Assembly: GCA_036426205.1 (NCBI GenBank)
Contig: CM071573.1
Coordinates: 72,824,580-72,888,579 of the forward strand
Length of the DNA: 64,000 nucleotides
Reading direction: 5' to 3'
From: Ascaphus truei
Lineage: Eukaryota > Chordata > Amphibia > Anura > Ascaphidae
The notes beneath the pieces were generated by a model. It did no database searches, was not told the origin of the DNA, and worked only from the letters and a program-made list of their open reading frames with translations. The translations under genes and the position numbers were made by a program. Position 1 is the first letter of the stretch. Each line of letters opens with the position of its first letter. Positions 10,890 to 22,710 of this stretch are shown in pieces.

Positions 10890-11230
10890 AGCCACTTCAT
10901 TACCTTAGCGGCTAACCGCTAAGGCAATGAAGGGGTTAACCCACCGTGCCAGCGTTATTGTGGGTAGCGGGGGTGGGTGAAGGGGGTATTTGGCCCTGGG
11001 TGTGAGTTAAGGACTTGCGGGGGGGTTGCGGGGGCACTTAACCCCTTCACGACCGTAGCGGTTAATACCGCTACGGTCCTGAAGGGGTTAAGGCCTCCCG
11101 CTACCCACCCGCAAGCCCTAAAAGCAAACCCCGTGTGGGGGCTAATACCCCCTTCACCCACCCCCACTACCCACAATATTAAAAACAATACACACCCCAG
11201 CCCCACAATAACTAATAAATAAAGTACAAT
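10890..11230. repeat. Short inverted repeats in the left arm of the fold-back
   Basis: Two hairpin-forming blocks of the form AACCCCTTCA...TAGCGGTTA...TAACCGCTA...TGAAGGGGTTAA lie near 10895-10945 and 11035-11095. Similar words recur at 13285-13320, 13640-13700, 16195-16250, 16570-16625 and 16895-16945. They are modules reused throughout the element. Confidence 0.65.
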
Positions 11231-11231
11231 A

Positions 11232-11276
11232 ATAGATAGATATATATTATATATTTATATATATATATATTATATA

Positions 11277-11321
<45 letters not shown>
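11232..11321. repeat. (TA)n run, left border of inverted array
   Basis: TA repeat directly before the ~460-bp repeat array; a second TA run at 12958-13020 borders the other side. Confidence 0.85.
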
Positions 11322-11325
<4 letters not shown>

Positions 11326-11334
11326 CACCAAACC

Positions 11335-12957
11335 AGCAAGCCTCAAACGCCCACACCCTCCTAATATTGACTATATGTTAATGCCACTAGAGTGCAACTG
11401 GCTGTGCACATGAATTAGGAAACACAGCGGGGTGCCAGTGCTACATCCAAATGACAAAACATACATGGTAATAATTACAAGAAATGATGCTTCAATACTA
11501 ATAACATTGCTAATGCTAATAATAAAAATGTTTTTTTAGTTAGAATTTTGGCCAAACATCATAAGCTTGCACACCAAACGTCAAGGTAAACCATAAATAG
11601 TGCAAGTCCTAACTACACTGATTTGTTCCCAATACCTCTGTATGAGGGGGAAGAACATAATAGATTCATTACCTGCACAAGATGAGACACCTCACCATTA
11701 AAAATGGGGGAGTTGACGTGAGCTTGGGGGAGTGTGCCACAACCTCCATACAACTGATACCAGTCGAATTAATTAAACACACAAACACCCAGCAAGCTCA
11801 ACACCCACACCCACACCCCCAATATTGACTATATGTAATGCCACATAGAGTGCAACTGGGCTGTGGCACATGAATATAGGAAAACACAGGGGTGCCCAGT
11901 GGCTACATCCAAATGACAAAACATACATGGTAATAATTACAAGAAATGATGTCTTCAACTAATAACATTGCTAATGCTAATAATAAAAAATGGTTTATAA
12001 GTTAGAAATTTTGGCCAAAACATCATAAGCTTGCACACCAAACGTCAAGGTAAACCATAATAAGTGCAAGGTCCTAATATACATGCATTTGTTCCCAATA
12101 CCTCTGTATGAGGGGGAAGACCATAATAGATTCATTACCTGCAGCAGATGAGACACTCCACCATTAAAAAGGGGGAGTTGACGTGAGCTCTGGGGAGTTG
12201 CCACAACCTCCATACAACTGATACCAGTCAGAAATTAATTAAACACACAAACCCACCGCAAGCTCAAACGCCCACACCCTCCCTAATATTGACTATATGT
12301 AATGCCCATAGATGCAACTGGCTGTGGCACATGGGAGGGTGTGTGCTTATATTTTTTGGCCAAAATTTCTAACTAAAAACCATTTTTTTATTATTAGCAT
12401 TAGCAATGTTATTAGTATTGAAGCATCATTCTTGTAAATTTACAATGTATGTTTTGTCATTGGATGTAGCACTGGGCACCCCCGGTTTTCCTATATTCAT
12501 GTGCCACAGCCCAGTTTGCACTCTATGTGGCATTACATATAGTCAATATTAGGAGGGTGTGGGCGTTTGAGCTTGCTGGGTTTGTGTGTTAATTAATTTC
12601 TGACTGGTATCAGTTGATGGAGTTGTGGCACCTCCCCCAGAGCTCACGTCAACTCCCCTTTTTAATGGTGGAGTGTCTCATCTTGCTGCAGGTAATGAAT
12701 CTATTATGGTTCTTCCCCCTCATACAGAGGTATTGGGAACAAATGCCAGTGTAGTGTCAGTAGGACTTGCACTTATTATGGTTTACCTTGGACGTTTGGT
12801 GTGCAAGCTTATGTGTTTTGGCCAAAATTTCTAACTAAAAAACCATTTTTATTATAGCATAGCAATGTTATTAGTATTGAAGCATCATTTCTTGTAATTA
12901 TTACCATGTATGTTTGTCATTTGATGCAGCACTGGGCACCCCTGTGTTTTCCTATAA
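11335..12957. repeat. Inverted tandem array of ~460-bp units
   Basis: Unit A (11335-11790) and unit B (11791-12256) are direct repeats starting AGCAAGCTCAA or a close variant. A third partial unit runs to ~12331. At ~12335-12350 the orientation flips, and 12352-12580 plus 12581-12957 are reverse-strand copies of the same unit. Shared words include CATCATAAGCTTGCACACC and GAGGGGGAAGA, with ACTGATACCAGTC near the unit end. No coding capacity is seen. Copies differ largely by single-base indels. Confidence 0.85.
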
Positions 12958-12976
12958 TTATATATATATATATTAT

Positions 12977-13009
<33 letters not shown>

Positions 13010-13020
13010 TAAGATATTAT
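12958..13020. repeat. (TA)n run, right border of inverted array
   Basis: TA repeat between the ~460-bp array and the start of the large palindrome arm. Confidence 0.85.
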
Positions 13021-14218
13021 ATATAACCCAACAAACACCTATACCACCCTAACATACTGTATAGTAATGTACACAATACTATATCCACAAATGGATAATA
13101 GTGCAGTTTGCCATTTACAATACATACACACCATAAAAGACTTTAAATACATGTAGCACTCACCCATGTGGCGGCTGCCACGATAAAGGCCATCCTCTTC
13201 TTCATCCTGCCATGCCCATCCGCTTCTACAAAACAGACACAACAATTAAAACATCCAATAATGTCCCCTAACCCTTATCACCATCCGGTTATTAACTGCT
13301 ACAGTCATTAAGGGTTAACCCACCATCACCCACATACCCTCCCCCCTAACCCCCCTACCCCTGAGGCCTAACCTCCCTCACCCACTACCCACAGGGGAGT
13401 CCTACCAAATACCATTGGGGCCAATACCCCCTCCCCACGCACATACTTACAATAATGAGCCAAATATAATATTATCCACCATAGGTATAATACATTATTT
13501 GCCATTATTAACACATTGAATACGGTATAAAGTGAATTAAATTGTACAACCTCATCAATAAGAAGTCTCCATCGCCAGCATTCCTTGGGGTCCGTTGCCA
13601 AAATAATAATAGCCAAAACATCTCAATACCAGTAACTAAAATGAACCCCTTAATCACCTTATCGGGTACTAACCTGAAAGGTAATTAAGGGGTGAAGCCA
13701 TCCTGGCAATGCCAACAACACTATGCATAACATCTCAATGATTTACAAACCAATGCCTAACACAATCCCATTTAAATCATTCATCTGAAGGCTCCATGCC
13801 TCTTAAAAACATTGCATTTACAGTGTATACATGTAGCTAAACGTAAAGCTGCAATCAATGTTAACAATAAAATAATCCCACTCAAATCGCCATACATCAC
13901 AAGAAGTAATTATTTTAATCCAATAAACTCACCATCAATGATTAACACCATCATTCCATCCCTAAAAATTAAATACCATCCATAACCAATTACCAATGAC
14001 TAAAGCTATCGTACAGATAACCACTTAAAACTAGAAAAAAGTACACAAACAATTACAATATCTAAGCAAGCTTTCCATAACCTACTGTACGGCCTAGAAG
14101 CCCAACACTTACATCTCTCTAATAATAAAATACATTTACCACACACATCTATGCATAGCCACATGATTAACAATACAGAATATCAAGCTTAACAACAGTA
14201 TCATTTCTTACCCTGTAT

Positions 14219-14221
14219 ATA

Positions 14222-14309
<88 letters not shown>

Positions 14310-14310
14310 T
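14219..14310. repeat. (TA)n run in left palindrome arm
   Basis: TA array present in the left arm. The corresponding right-arm position (near 15,660) has only a short AT-rich stretch, so this expanded after the arms formed or contracted on the other side. Confidence 0.85.
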
Positions 14311-14498
14311 ATAGATTTATAATACTATATATCTGTAGACTATACATACATACATACATACAGTGGCAACAATAATATGCCATTTTAAAAAATGCACACA
14401 TGAAAAAGCAACAAAAAACACAGTTACATTCAATACATTTCTTTCTTAACTTACCATTACTTGTCCCCCACCGACTCCCGTTGATCAGCTTACTCACG

Positions 14499-14572
14499 AA
14501 CCAATCCATGAACCAATCCACGACACAATCCACAACACAATCCACGACACAATCCACGCACAATCCAGGAAC
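14499..14572. repeat. Short minisatellite of CAATCCACGACA-type units
   Basis: Five to six imperfect units built on ACAATCCACGAC or ACCAATCCATGA. The inverted counterpart lies at 15440-15510 in the other arm, with different unit composition. Confidence 0.7.
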
Positions 14573-17500
14573 AGGAAACCATGAAATAAAAACATTACAA
14601 ATTAACATTAAAATATTAACATGACAATCAGGGTTGTTCTAGTTTTAATCCATGTGAATCTGTATTAAAATCCTTGTTCCGGGGTCTTCTTGCCGTCCGG
14701 TGCCACGCCAGGTCTTCATCTTCAGGGGAGTGTCGTCCTCCCTCGGGTCTGTCTTCAAAATGAGACGCCATAGGCTTAAAGGCCTATGACGTCACATTTT
14801 CGTCATATGGTTCCCACGGCCCTGATTGGGCCGTGAAACCATGTGTTTTGGCCGATGTAAAAAAATTGATGACGTCACTTAAGGCAATGACAGCACAGCC
14901 AATCAGAATGGCTTTGCTGCAATTGCCTTTAGAAAACGTCATGAAAAGACACATGGCCGGACTCCACATTGTAACGCGCAGCAATCAGAGCGTGGGAACT
15001 CCAACCCTACTCTGATTGGTTCAAGTACCATGTGAGTCCGGCCATGTGTCTTTTCATCGTTTTCTTAAAGGCAATTGCAGCAAAGCCATTCTGATTGGCT
15101 GTGCTGTCATTGCCTTTAAGTGACGTCATCAATTTTTTTACATCGGCCAAAACACATGGTTTTCACGGCCCAATCAGGGCCTTGGAACCATATGACGACA
15201 AAGTGACGTCATAGGCCTTTAAGCCTATGGCGTCTCATTTTGAAGACAGACGCCGAGGAGGACGGACCTCCTCCTGAAGATTGAAGACCTGGCGTGGCAC
15301 CGGACGGCAAGAAGACCCGAACAAGGTCTTTTAATACAGATTCACATGGATTAAAACTAGAACAACCCTTGATTGTCATGTTTTTATTATGTTTAATGTT
15401 AATGTATGTTTTTTATTCATGGTTTCCTGTTCCTGGATGTGTCGTGATTGTGTGTGGATTGTGTCGTGGTTGTGTCTTGGATTGGTTCGTGGATTGGTTC
15501 GTGAGTAAGCTGATCAACGGGAGTCGGTGGGGGCAAGTAATGGTAAGTTAAAGAAAGAAATGTATTGACATGTAAGGTGTTTTTTGTCTTTTCATGTGTT
15601 CATTTTTTAAAATGCATATCATTGTTTGCCACTGTATGTACTGTATGTTGTATGTCTACAGAATATATTACAGGGTAAGAAATGATACTGTTGTTAAGCT
15701 TGATATTCTGTATTGTTAATCATTGTGGCATGCATAGATGGTGGTAAATGTATTTTATTATTAGAGAGATGTAAGTTTTGGGCTCTAGCCGTACAGTAGG
15801 TTATGGAAAGCCTTGCTTTAGTATATTGTATTGTTTGTGTACTTTTTTCTATGTTTTGAAGTGGTTCTCTGTTACGATAGCTTTAGTTCATTGTGTAGTG
15901 TATGGATGGTATTTTAAATGTTTAGGGATGTAATTGATGTGTGTTAATCATTGATGGTGAGTTTATTGGATTATAATATACTTCTTGTGATTATGGCGAT
16001 TGAGTGGGATTATTGTTTGTTAACATGATTGCAGCGTGTACATGTACTTACTGTTATGCTACATGTATACACGTAAATGCAATGTTTTAAGAGGCATGTG
16101 AGCCTTCAGATTGAATGATTAAATGGGATTGGTTAGGCAATTGGTTGTAAATCATTGAGGAGTTTATGCATAGTGTTGTGGCATTGCAGGATGGCTTCAC
16201 CCCTTAATTACCTTTCAGGTTAGTACCCGATAAGGTGATTAAGGGGTTCATTGTTATGTTACGGGTATTTGATATGTTTTTGGCTATTTATATTTGGCAA
16301 CGACCCAAGGATGATGCTGGCGATGGAGACTTCTTATTGATAGGTTAGTACAATTTAATTCACTTTATTACCGTATTCATGTGTTTATAATGGCCAAATA
16401 ATGTATTATACCTATGTGGATAATATTTATTGGCTCATTATGTACTGTATGTGCTGGGGAGGGGGTATTGGGCCCCAGGGATTGGTAGGACTCCCTGTGG
16501 GTAGTGGGTGAGGGTGGTTAGGCTTCAGGGGTGGGGGTTAGTGGGGGAGGGTAGTGGGGTGATGGTAGGTTACCCCTTAAGGACTGTAGCGGTTAATAAC
16601 CGCTATGGTGATTAAGGGCTTAGGGGACATTACATTGATGTTTTAATTGTTGTGTCTGTTTTGCAGAAGCGGATGGGGCATGGGCAGGATGAAGAAGAGG
16701 ATGGCCTTCATCGTGGCAGCCGCACATGGGTTGATGATACTTTATTTAAAGTCTTTATGGTGGTATGTATTGTAAATGGACACTGCACTATTATCCTTTT
16801 GTGGATAATAGTAATGTTGCCCATTACTGTATTGTATGTTGTGTATTGCTGCTATGTTTATTGGGGGCATTTTCCCCAATAACATGCTACTATGCGTTAA
16901 CCCCTTCATTGACCTAGCGGCTATCCGCTATGGTAATGAAGCAGCATTAATGTATTTTAATAATATTGTGCGGGACAGGGGCCCCCTGACTGAAGCGCAT
17001 TATTTGTGGCACAGAGACCCCCTGCTTCCCGAGTAACAGCCCCGGTTTGGGCCATCGGTTACAGTGTGGAACGCCATATTTGTTGCGGAACGCTATAACA
17101 TGGCGGCGACAATGCCACCCGATGACACATACCGGGCCTTAACTCGGAACAGGGGGTCCTGCTCCACAAAGCAATGTGGTTCACTCAGGGAACCCCCTGC
17201 TCACTGTACAGTATTATTAAAAAATACATTCATGCTCTACTTCATTACCGTAGCACATAGCCGCCAAGGTAAGGAAAGAGTCTTTATTGATGTGTGTTTT
17301 ACTGATAGTGTAGATATGCAGAGGGTCTCAGCAGAACCCCCGTTGGTTTCAGCTCCGGGGACCCTCTCCCCATATACAGGCCCTTTTGGGGTGCCGGATC
17401 CCTCTGCTTTGTTTACAGGTCGCTGTCACGTGATCGGGACCTTGAAACGCAGAGGGATACCGCACCTCATAAAGGGGGATGTTATCTCGGGGGCGGGGTC

Positions 17501-17823
17501 CCCGGAGCTGAAACGACGAAGACCCAAGACCCCTGACATGTACACTATCATTAAAGTTGTTTTTAAATACTTTATTTGCCGATGTTTGCACTGAAGAGCG
17601 GCTTGTCTCTCTCAGCTGCAAACATCTATCGGCAGAAAAGGCCTTATCGGGAGCCAGGCTGTATCGGCACAGGCTCATCGGCAGCTTTGCTTCGCACGCC
17701 TTTCGGCAGGGATCGGAAGGATTCGGCCCTTACTGAATACTGCGAGGGCAAATCGCCAAAAAAAAGCCTTTTCGCAATTCTTGCTGAAAATTTTGTATCC
17801 GGGCTTACTGCATGAGGCCCTTA

Positions 17824-18395
17824 GTGCTATATTCCAGTGTTTATAACATTGTCTTTTTGTCCCTTGAGGAGTTTGTTGGGAGTCCTCCTCCATGTTATTC
17901 TGTCTCCCCTGCTTTTATGTGTTCTATTTAATACTATTGTCATATTTTTTGGTACAACTGTGTGCTCCCTCAGGGAATCTTTTTTGTGGCGCGCGCACAC
18001 ACACACACGCGCACACACATATATTTACTTGCAATAACAAGCAGTAAGTGGAAATAATATACAGGAGGATGAGTAATAAGCACTACATGAAAATGTATTT
18101 AGAGATGTGCAAAATATGTGCTGAAGTTCTGCGAAACATGTGACGTCAATTTTTGTGTTACATGACCCTAATGTAAGATCACATGTCCATTTGTATACTG
18201 TAATTTTAGCAACACTGTGGCAAGCGGTTTAAATTGCAACTCATTATGCATTAGATATTACTTAAAGCAATCTGTTCTTTGTAGTCCCCATGTTTCTATT
18301 TTCTCTTGTTCATGTCTCTTAACATATGTTTGAATTTTCATTGTTGAATATCCCGCTGTGGGATTATATACAGAACTAGCACAGGTCTTTTAGGT
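17824..18395. other. Possible PLE continuation, short CA repeat, no gene
   Basis: AT-rich sequence after the right target duplication of the fold-back element. It holds a short alternating CA/CG run at 17990-18020. It may be the continuation of the PLE 3' region interrupted at 10,513, but I have no direct match to prove this. Confidence 0.4.
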
Positions 18396-18580
18396 CAGTG
18401 GTGTTCAACTCCAGTCCTCAAGACCCCCAACAGGTCAGGCTTTCAGGATATCCCATCTTCGGGACAGGTGGCTCAATCAGTGGCTCAGTCTTTGACCTGT
18501 GCTGAAGATGGGATATCCTGACAACCGTACCTTTGATGGGGGGTGGCGGTGATCTTGAGGACTAGAGTTGAGCACCCCTG
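18396..18580. mobile_element. hAT-like fold-back MITE, copy 1
   Basis: Ends CAGTGGTGTTCAACTCCAGT and, on the opposite strand, CAGGGGTGCTCAACTCTAGT. The body is a near-palindrome with GGATATCC and GGCTCAATCAGTGGCTCAGT. Flanks TTTTAGGT and GTTTAGAT agree at 6 of 8 bases, consistent with an aged 8-bp hAT target duplication. No coding capacity. Confidence 0.8.
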
Positions 18581-18589
18581 GTTTAGATT

Positions 18590-20535
18590 GATGTGATCCA
18601 TTGATGAAGCTCCCCCCCCTAGCAAACCATTCAGGTATAAATATAAAGAAGAAAGCAGGCCTACTCCTTGTAAAACAGTGTATTGACACAATGCGACTGG
18701 CTCATGTTGACCATCTTCAGGGAAATCATTTTCACATGGATTTAGCAATAGACAGAATTGGATTATACATGTAAATAAACTTATGCTAATACTCGCATTA
18801 TTTTGTCTTTTTCAAATTGTAGCATGTGTGATTGATTTATATTTCCCTTTACACACTACTAATGTAAAAAGCTGGTGACAAACAGCAATGTCAAATAATA
18901 GTGATTGTTTGCTAATGGTTTATTATTTTACCTCTTTGCTTTCTATTTTACCGATGCTTGCATGTAAGATGGGGACGTGCAGGGAACATACAAGGACTAG
19001 TAAGTCAGGATTGCTCATAAGCTCCCATAATAGCCAGAATGGATGTGAAATGTACTTTCCTTGTAGTCTAAAATAGTTCATGCACTGCTCTAAGACTACA
19101 AACTAGACGGTGACTGAACAGAAATCATAAATGTGGCTTTCTCCCTAGAATGGTGATTTCCCTCCTTACCTTGCCCTGGAGTCTGCATTTGTATCATCAA
19201 CTTCTTGGCCGGAATGGTGAATTCATTAAATATTGATCACATTTACGTTCATGATGCCAAAAGAGTTTGACATATCAGCGGGCTTTGTTTTTCCTGTGTT
19301 TTAACTGTGGGATGGTATTCTGGGTAATTTTGGTTTTCTGATTAATTTAATCCATTAATGAATGTTTAACACAGCATTTCAGATGCCTGATCTCTTCTGT
19401 GATTCCATCTGCATTACTGTTTTTTTATTACTATAAATGTCAGAGATGTTCAAAAATATTGTTAAATAGTTCAATTTTATTTTCATAGCCATTATACCAT
19501 TTATATTTTAATTAAACAGCTGGACAGAGAAATAATGATATACATGCATTTGTGCCTTCCCCAAAAGAAACAGAATAAGAAACATACTGTAAATTACATA
19601 GGACTAGTTATGCTTTACTAACATATCTGACTTACTCTTTAAATTGTGTGACTACATTCCAATCAAAGTCTGGATGATTCTATTGGTTTCAGTTTTTAAG
19701 ACTGGATGGTGATTAATTTAGTGTTGTCAATAACTGTACATTCATTGAGGATGCAACAACACCACAATGCTAAAATGGCCTGCAAATGGTTCCTACTGTA
19801 CATAACAAAATCTTTACATTTGAAAGTGACCTTGCCCTTGTTTAAATATTAACAATTACTGCTAATGTCATCTCCATAAGAGGCGTAAAAACAGCAATAC
19901 ACGATTATAGGATTTTATCCTGAAGACTCTCAGCTGCTAAATAATTTACAGCCTGCCTGTGCTCTCAGCGCTAAAATACTATAAAAGTTGAAAACTGCAT
20001 TAACGCTATTGCTCGATGGGAAAAAAAAAATATCCTACATAATTAGCTTTACTTTGATTTGATATAAATACATGCATGCTGACACATATTAATGTGATGG
20101 CTCTCCTTTAGTAATGGCATTCCTAATCTGATTCATCCTTATGTCATACTGTAGTATGTGCTTCAAGTATTTTTACACATGACAGGTAATTCTAAATTAT
20201 GAATGCAGGAGTCAAAGTGGAATTGACAGGGTCAGCAGCAAAGATGACCAATTATTGCCACAAAGTACTTCAAAAGACTTTGACATTTCTTGAAGGGTAC
20301 TTAACTTTTTTAGCAAGCAATTAGAAAACAAAAGGCCAGGATCAGAGCATTAGAAACCCAGGTTACACCATGATTCAGACTGATTTCCCCCATTATGCAT
20401 AAAACCATCCATCCCTTTATTGTCTGCTAACAGGTAAACTGCACATACACTGGATGCTTTTTTCGTTTGGATCGCTGCAAACCAGACGAACATGATCAGT
20501 GAAGAAGAGACAAAATATTACACAATTCTCACTTG
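18590..20535. other. Single-copy-looking non-coding DNA
   Basis: About 1.9 kb without obvious repeats, TIRs or coding frames. It is AT-rich with mixed composition, for example 19180-19400 and 19890-20010. It could be intron or intergenic sequence, possibly with conserved non-coding elements, but nothing in the sequence alone proves that. Confidence 0.45.
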
Positions 20536-21420
20536 CATCACAAAACCTTTCTACAGTGGCGTCCGCCTTTAGTCTAAATCGGCTAGATCCGCGATTTTCA
20601 GATTATCCCGGTTATGTGCGGTTTTGTGTCGTTTTCGCCCGGAGTGAACTGCGTTATTTTCGTGCTCGTGATATTAGCATTTTATTCTCGCTGTCTGCAA
20701 TACTGCAATGCCGTGTAAAAACTCAGGGGGGCGTTTGCGAGCTGTTGTCTTGGAAGTCTAATACCTTCACGGTTCAACCTACGTCAGTACACAGTCTGTC
20801 TGTTGCGCGCAGTAATTGTAAATTTGCATATTTAAAGTATACATGCATTTGCAGTGCTGTGCTGCTGTACGGTATGTCTCATTTGAAAATTGTTGAAACG
20901 CATAGGCGTGTACAGTACTGTAACAGTGTCACATTTCAGCATATACAGCACTCTCCCCTCGCTCAGGATAATTAACTGCACTGCAGGGTATTTCAACTTC
21001 TTATCTTCTGTGCAATGCAGTACATCTCTTCCACACCATTCCTTTGAACGTGTGTCTGGTTTCAAACACATTCCTGCTTGACAGCAGGAATTTACTGCGC
21101 ATGCGCCTGTAACTTTGCCCACCACTGCTTGCTTGCCTGAGTGAGTGACCAAAAAAAAAATTTAAATTAAAAAAATTTTTTTATTGTAATTTTTTTATTT
21201 TTATTTTCTCCACAAGCCTGCAAAAACCATTTTGCTGTATTACAATATTCAATCTGTGCTGTACAGTAGCTTTTGACTGCGACCCTGTGCGTTTGACTGC
21301 ACATGGTTGATTTGTGTGCTTTTTATGTACTGTATTTGGGGGTGTATTATTATGATGAACTGCCTTTTGAAATTAAATTATGTATTTAGCTTTGAACTTA
21401 ATGCGCCTGTCTTTAATTTT
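20536..21420. other. CpG-containing unclassified repeat-like block
   Basis: It begins CTACAGTGGCGTCCGCC and is richer in CpG than its surroundings. It contains many TACTGTA/TACAGTA words and one TGCGCATGCGCC at 21096. Part of it (21320-21385) recurs at 22218-22290. The start looks like a transposon end, but I found no matching inverted end. The open frame at 20499-20975 has no recognisable domain. Confidence 0.35.
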
Positions 21421-22710
21421 TGGAATCTTGCCATTGTGTTTTGAATCCGTCCATAGCCGAGCTTGAAAGCCTCACTGCACCTGCGTATAATCCTTGTTCA
21501 GATGGAAGCTTAGATGCTTACTGCGCATGAGTCACCCAACCCACCCTCGTCACAGAGTCATTCGACAGACACCTGCACAGAGTCATTCATTTTCTGAAGT
21601 TAGTCATTGTGTTTTTAATCCGTCCCTAGCCGAGCATCAATCGCCTCACTGCGCCTGCGTGTACTCTAAGCCTCTTCGAGATGGGAGCTAGCTGCTTACT
21701 GCGCATGAGTCACCCACCCCCCCCCTCTTCACAGAGTCGTTAATTTTCTGAATCTTGCCATGGTTCTTAATCCGCCATAGCCGAGCTTCAAACCTCACTG
21801 AGCAGCGTCTGTGATCCTTTTCAGATGGAGCTATTTAGCTGCTTAGTGCTAAGTGCATGAGTCCACCACCCCCCCCCCCTACACAGAGGTTGTTAATGTT
21901 CTGAATCTTGCTATTGTGTTCTTAATCCATCCATAGCGGGCTACAGTACAAAGCCTCACTGCGCCTGCGTGTAATTCTTTTGAGACGGGAGCTTGAGGCT
22001 TGTGTACGCAACGTTTTGGAAAATCCCTTCTCGAATGTGATTTGCACAGAGCCTCACCTTGATATTATATAATATAATAGCATGTTTTATAGCGTGTAGT
22101 TACAGTATATCAGTGCTTTGCAGGGACATTTGCAGGCACAGGCCCCTCCTGTCGGTGGAGCTCACAATCTATGTATGTTTTTGGTGCCTGAGGCACAGGG
22201 AGATAAAGTGACTTGCTTTTATGTACTGTATTGGTGGGTTGTATTTGGGGGTTTATTGATCAAATTTTATGATGAATCGCCTTTTGAAATTACTGTGACT
22301 CTACTCTACAGAATGTAATTTTTACACTGAGCAACAACTAATCCTTCATCCCTCCCCCCACGCACACAAATATTTTCGACAGACACCTCCCAGTCATCAT
22401 GTTTCTGAAGTTAGTCATGTTTTTTAATATCGTCCCTAGCGAGTGTCAATCGCCTCACTGGCGGCTGCGGTACTCTAAGCCTCTTGAGATGGGACTAGTG
22501 CTTACTGTTGCAGGAGTCACCCAACCCCCCCTCTCACACGAGTGGCATTCGACAGACACCTCCACAGAGTCATTCACATTTCTCTGAAGTTGTCATTGTG
22601 TTTTTAATCCGGCCTAGTCCGAGCTGCAATCTCCTCATGCGCCTCTGCGTGTACTCTAAGCCTCTTGAGATGGGAGCTAGCTAATACACACATGACTCAC
22701 ACAAACCCTA
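21421..22710. repeat. Imperfect tandem repeats, ~165-190-bp units
   Basis: The repeated core is TTAATCCGTCC, TAGCCGAGC, CCTCACTGCGCCTGCGTGTA, TCTAAGCCTCTT, GAGATGGGAGCTAGCT, GCTTACTGCGCATGAGTCAC and a C-rich run. Copies start near 21440, 21610, 21770, 21925, 22425 and 22600. The stretch 21320-22000 is itself roughly repeated as 22218-22700, giving a higher-order duplication. Copies differ by many 1-2 base indels. Confidence 0.75.
22113..22225 (-). repeat. MIR-like SINE tail, partial
   Basis: The minus strand reads AAGTCACTTTATCTCCCTGT, GCCTCAGGCACC, an ATTGTGAGCTCCA-like word, GGGGCCTGTGCCTGCAAATG. This matches the 3' half of the complete SINE copies at 47893-48146 and 48460-48740. The tRNA-like head is missing. 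It lies between the two halves of the tandem duplication. Confidence 0.7.

Larger units (their letters stand above)
13021..16880. repeat. Large palindrome, arms ~1.9 kb, axis near 14,999
   Basis: Left and right halves are reverse complements with indels. Matching pairs include TGACGTCA at 14787 against 15204 and at 14870 against 15121 (coordinate sums constant at 29,998), the ACAATCC repeats at 14499-14570 against 15440-15510, and the AAGAAGAGGATGGCC word near 16692 against its complement near 13190. The axis falls in a short unmatched stretch around 14,985-15,015. No frame in either arm resembles a known protein. Confidence 0.85.
10514..17820. mobile_element. 7.3-kb fold-back DNA transposon, PIF/Harbinger-like termini
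   Basis: The left end GGGCCTCATGCAGTAAG (10514) is an exact inverted match of the right end at 17804-17820. Both are flanked by TTA (10511-10513 and 17821-17823), a 3-bp target duplication. GGGCC-type termini with TTA/TAA duplication are typical of PIF/Harbinger elements. No transposase or Myb-like gene is seen, so it is non-autonomous. Inside, sequence from 13020 to 14998 is inverted in 15000-16880, and blocks near each end (for example 10890-10940 against 16895-16945) are also inverted copies. A separate inverted repeat array fills 11335-12955. Confidence 0.8.

Noticed and set aside
17064..17678. Open frames near the right end of the fold-back
   Set aside because: They run through arm sequence on both strands without a domain; no transposase motif.
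21421..22710. CRISPR-like array
   Set aside because: Units are adjacent and variable in length with no unique spacers; this is eukaryotic tandem repeat DNA.
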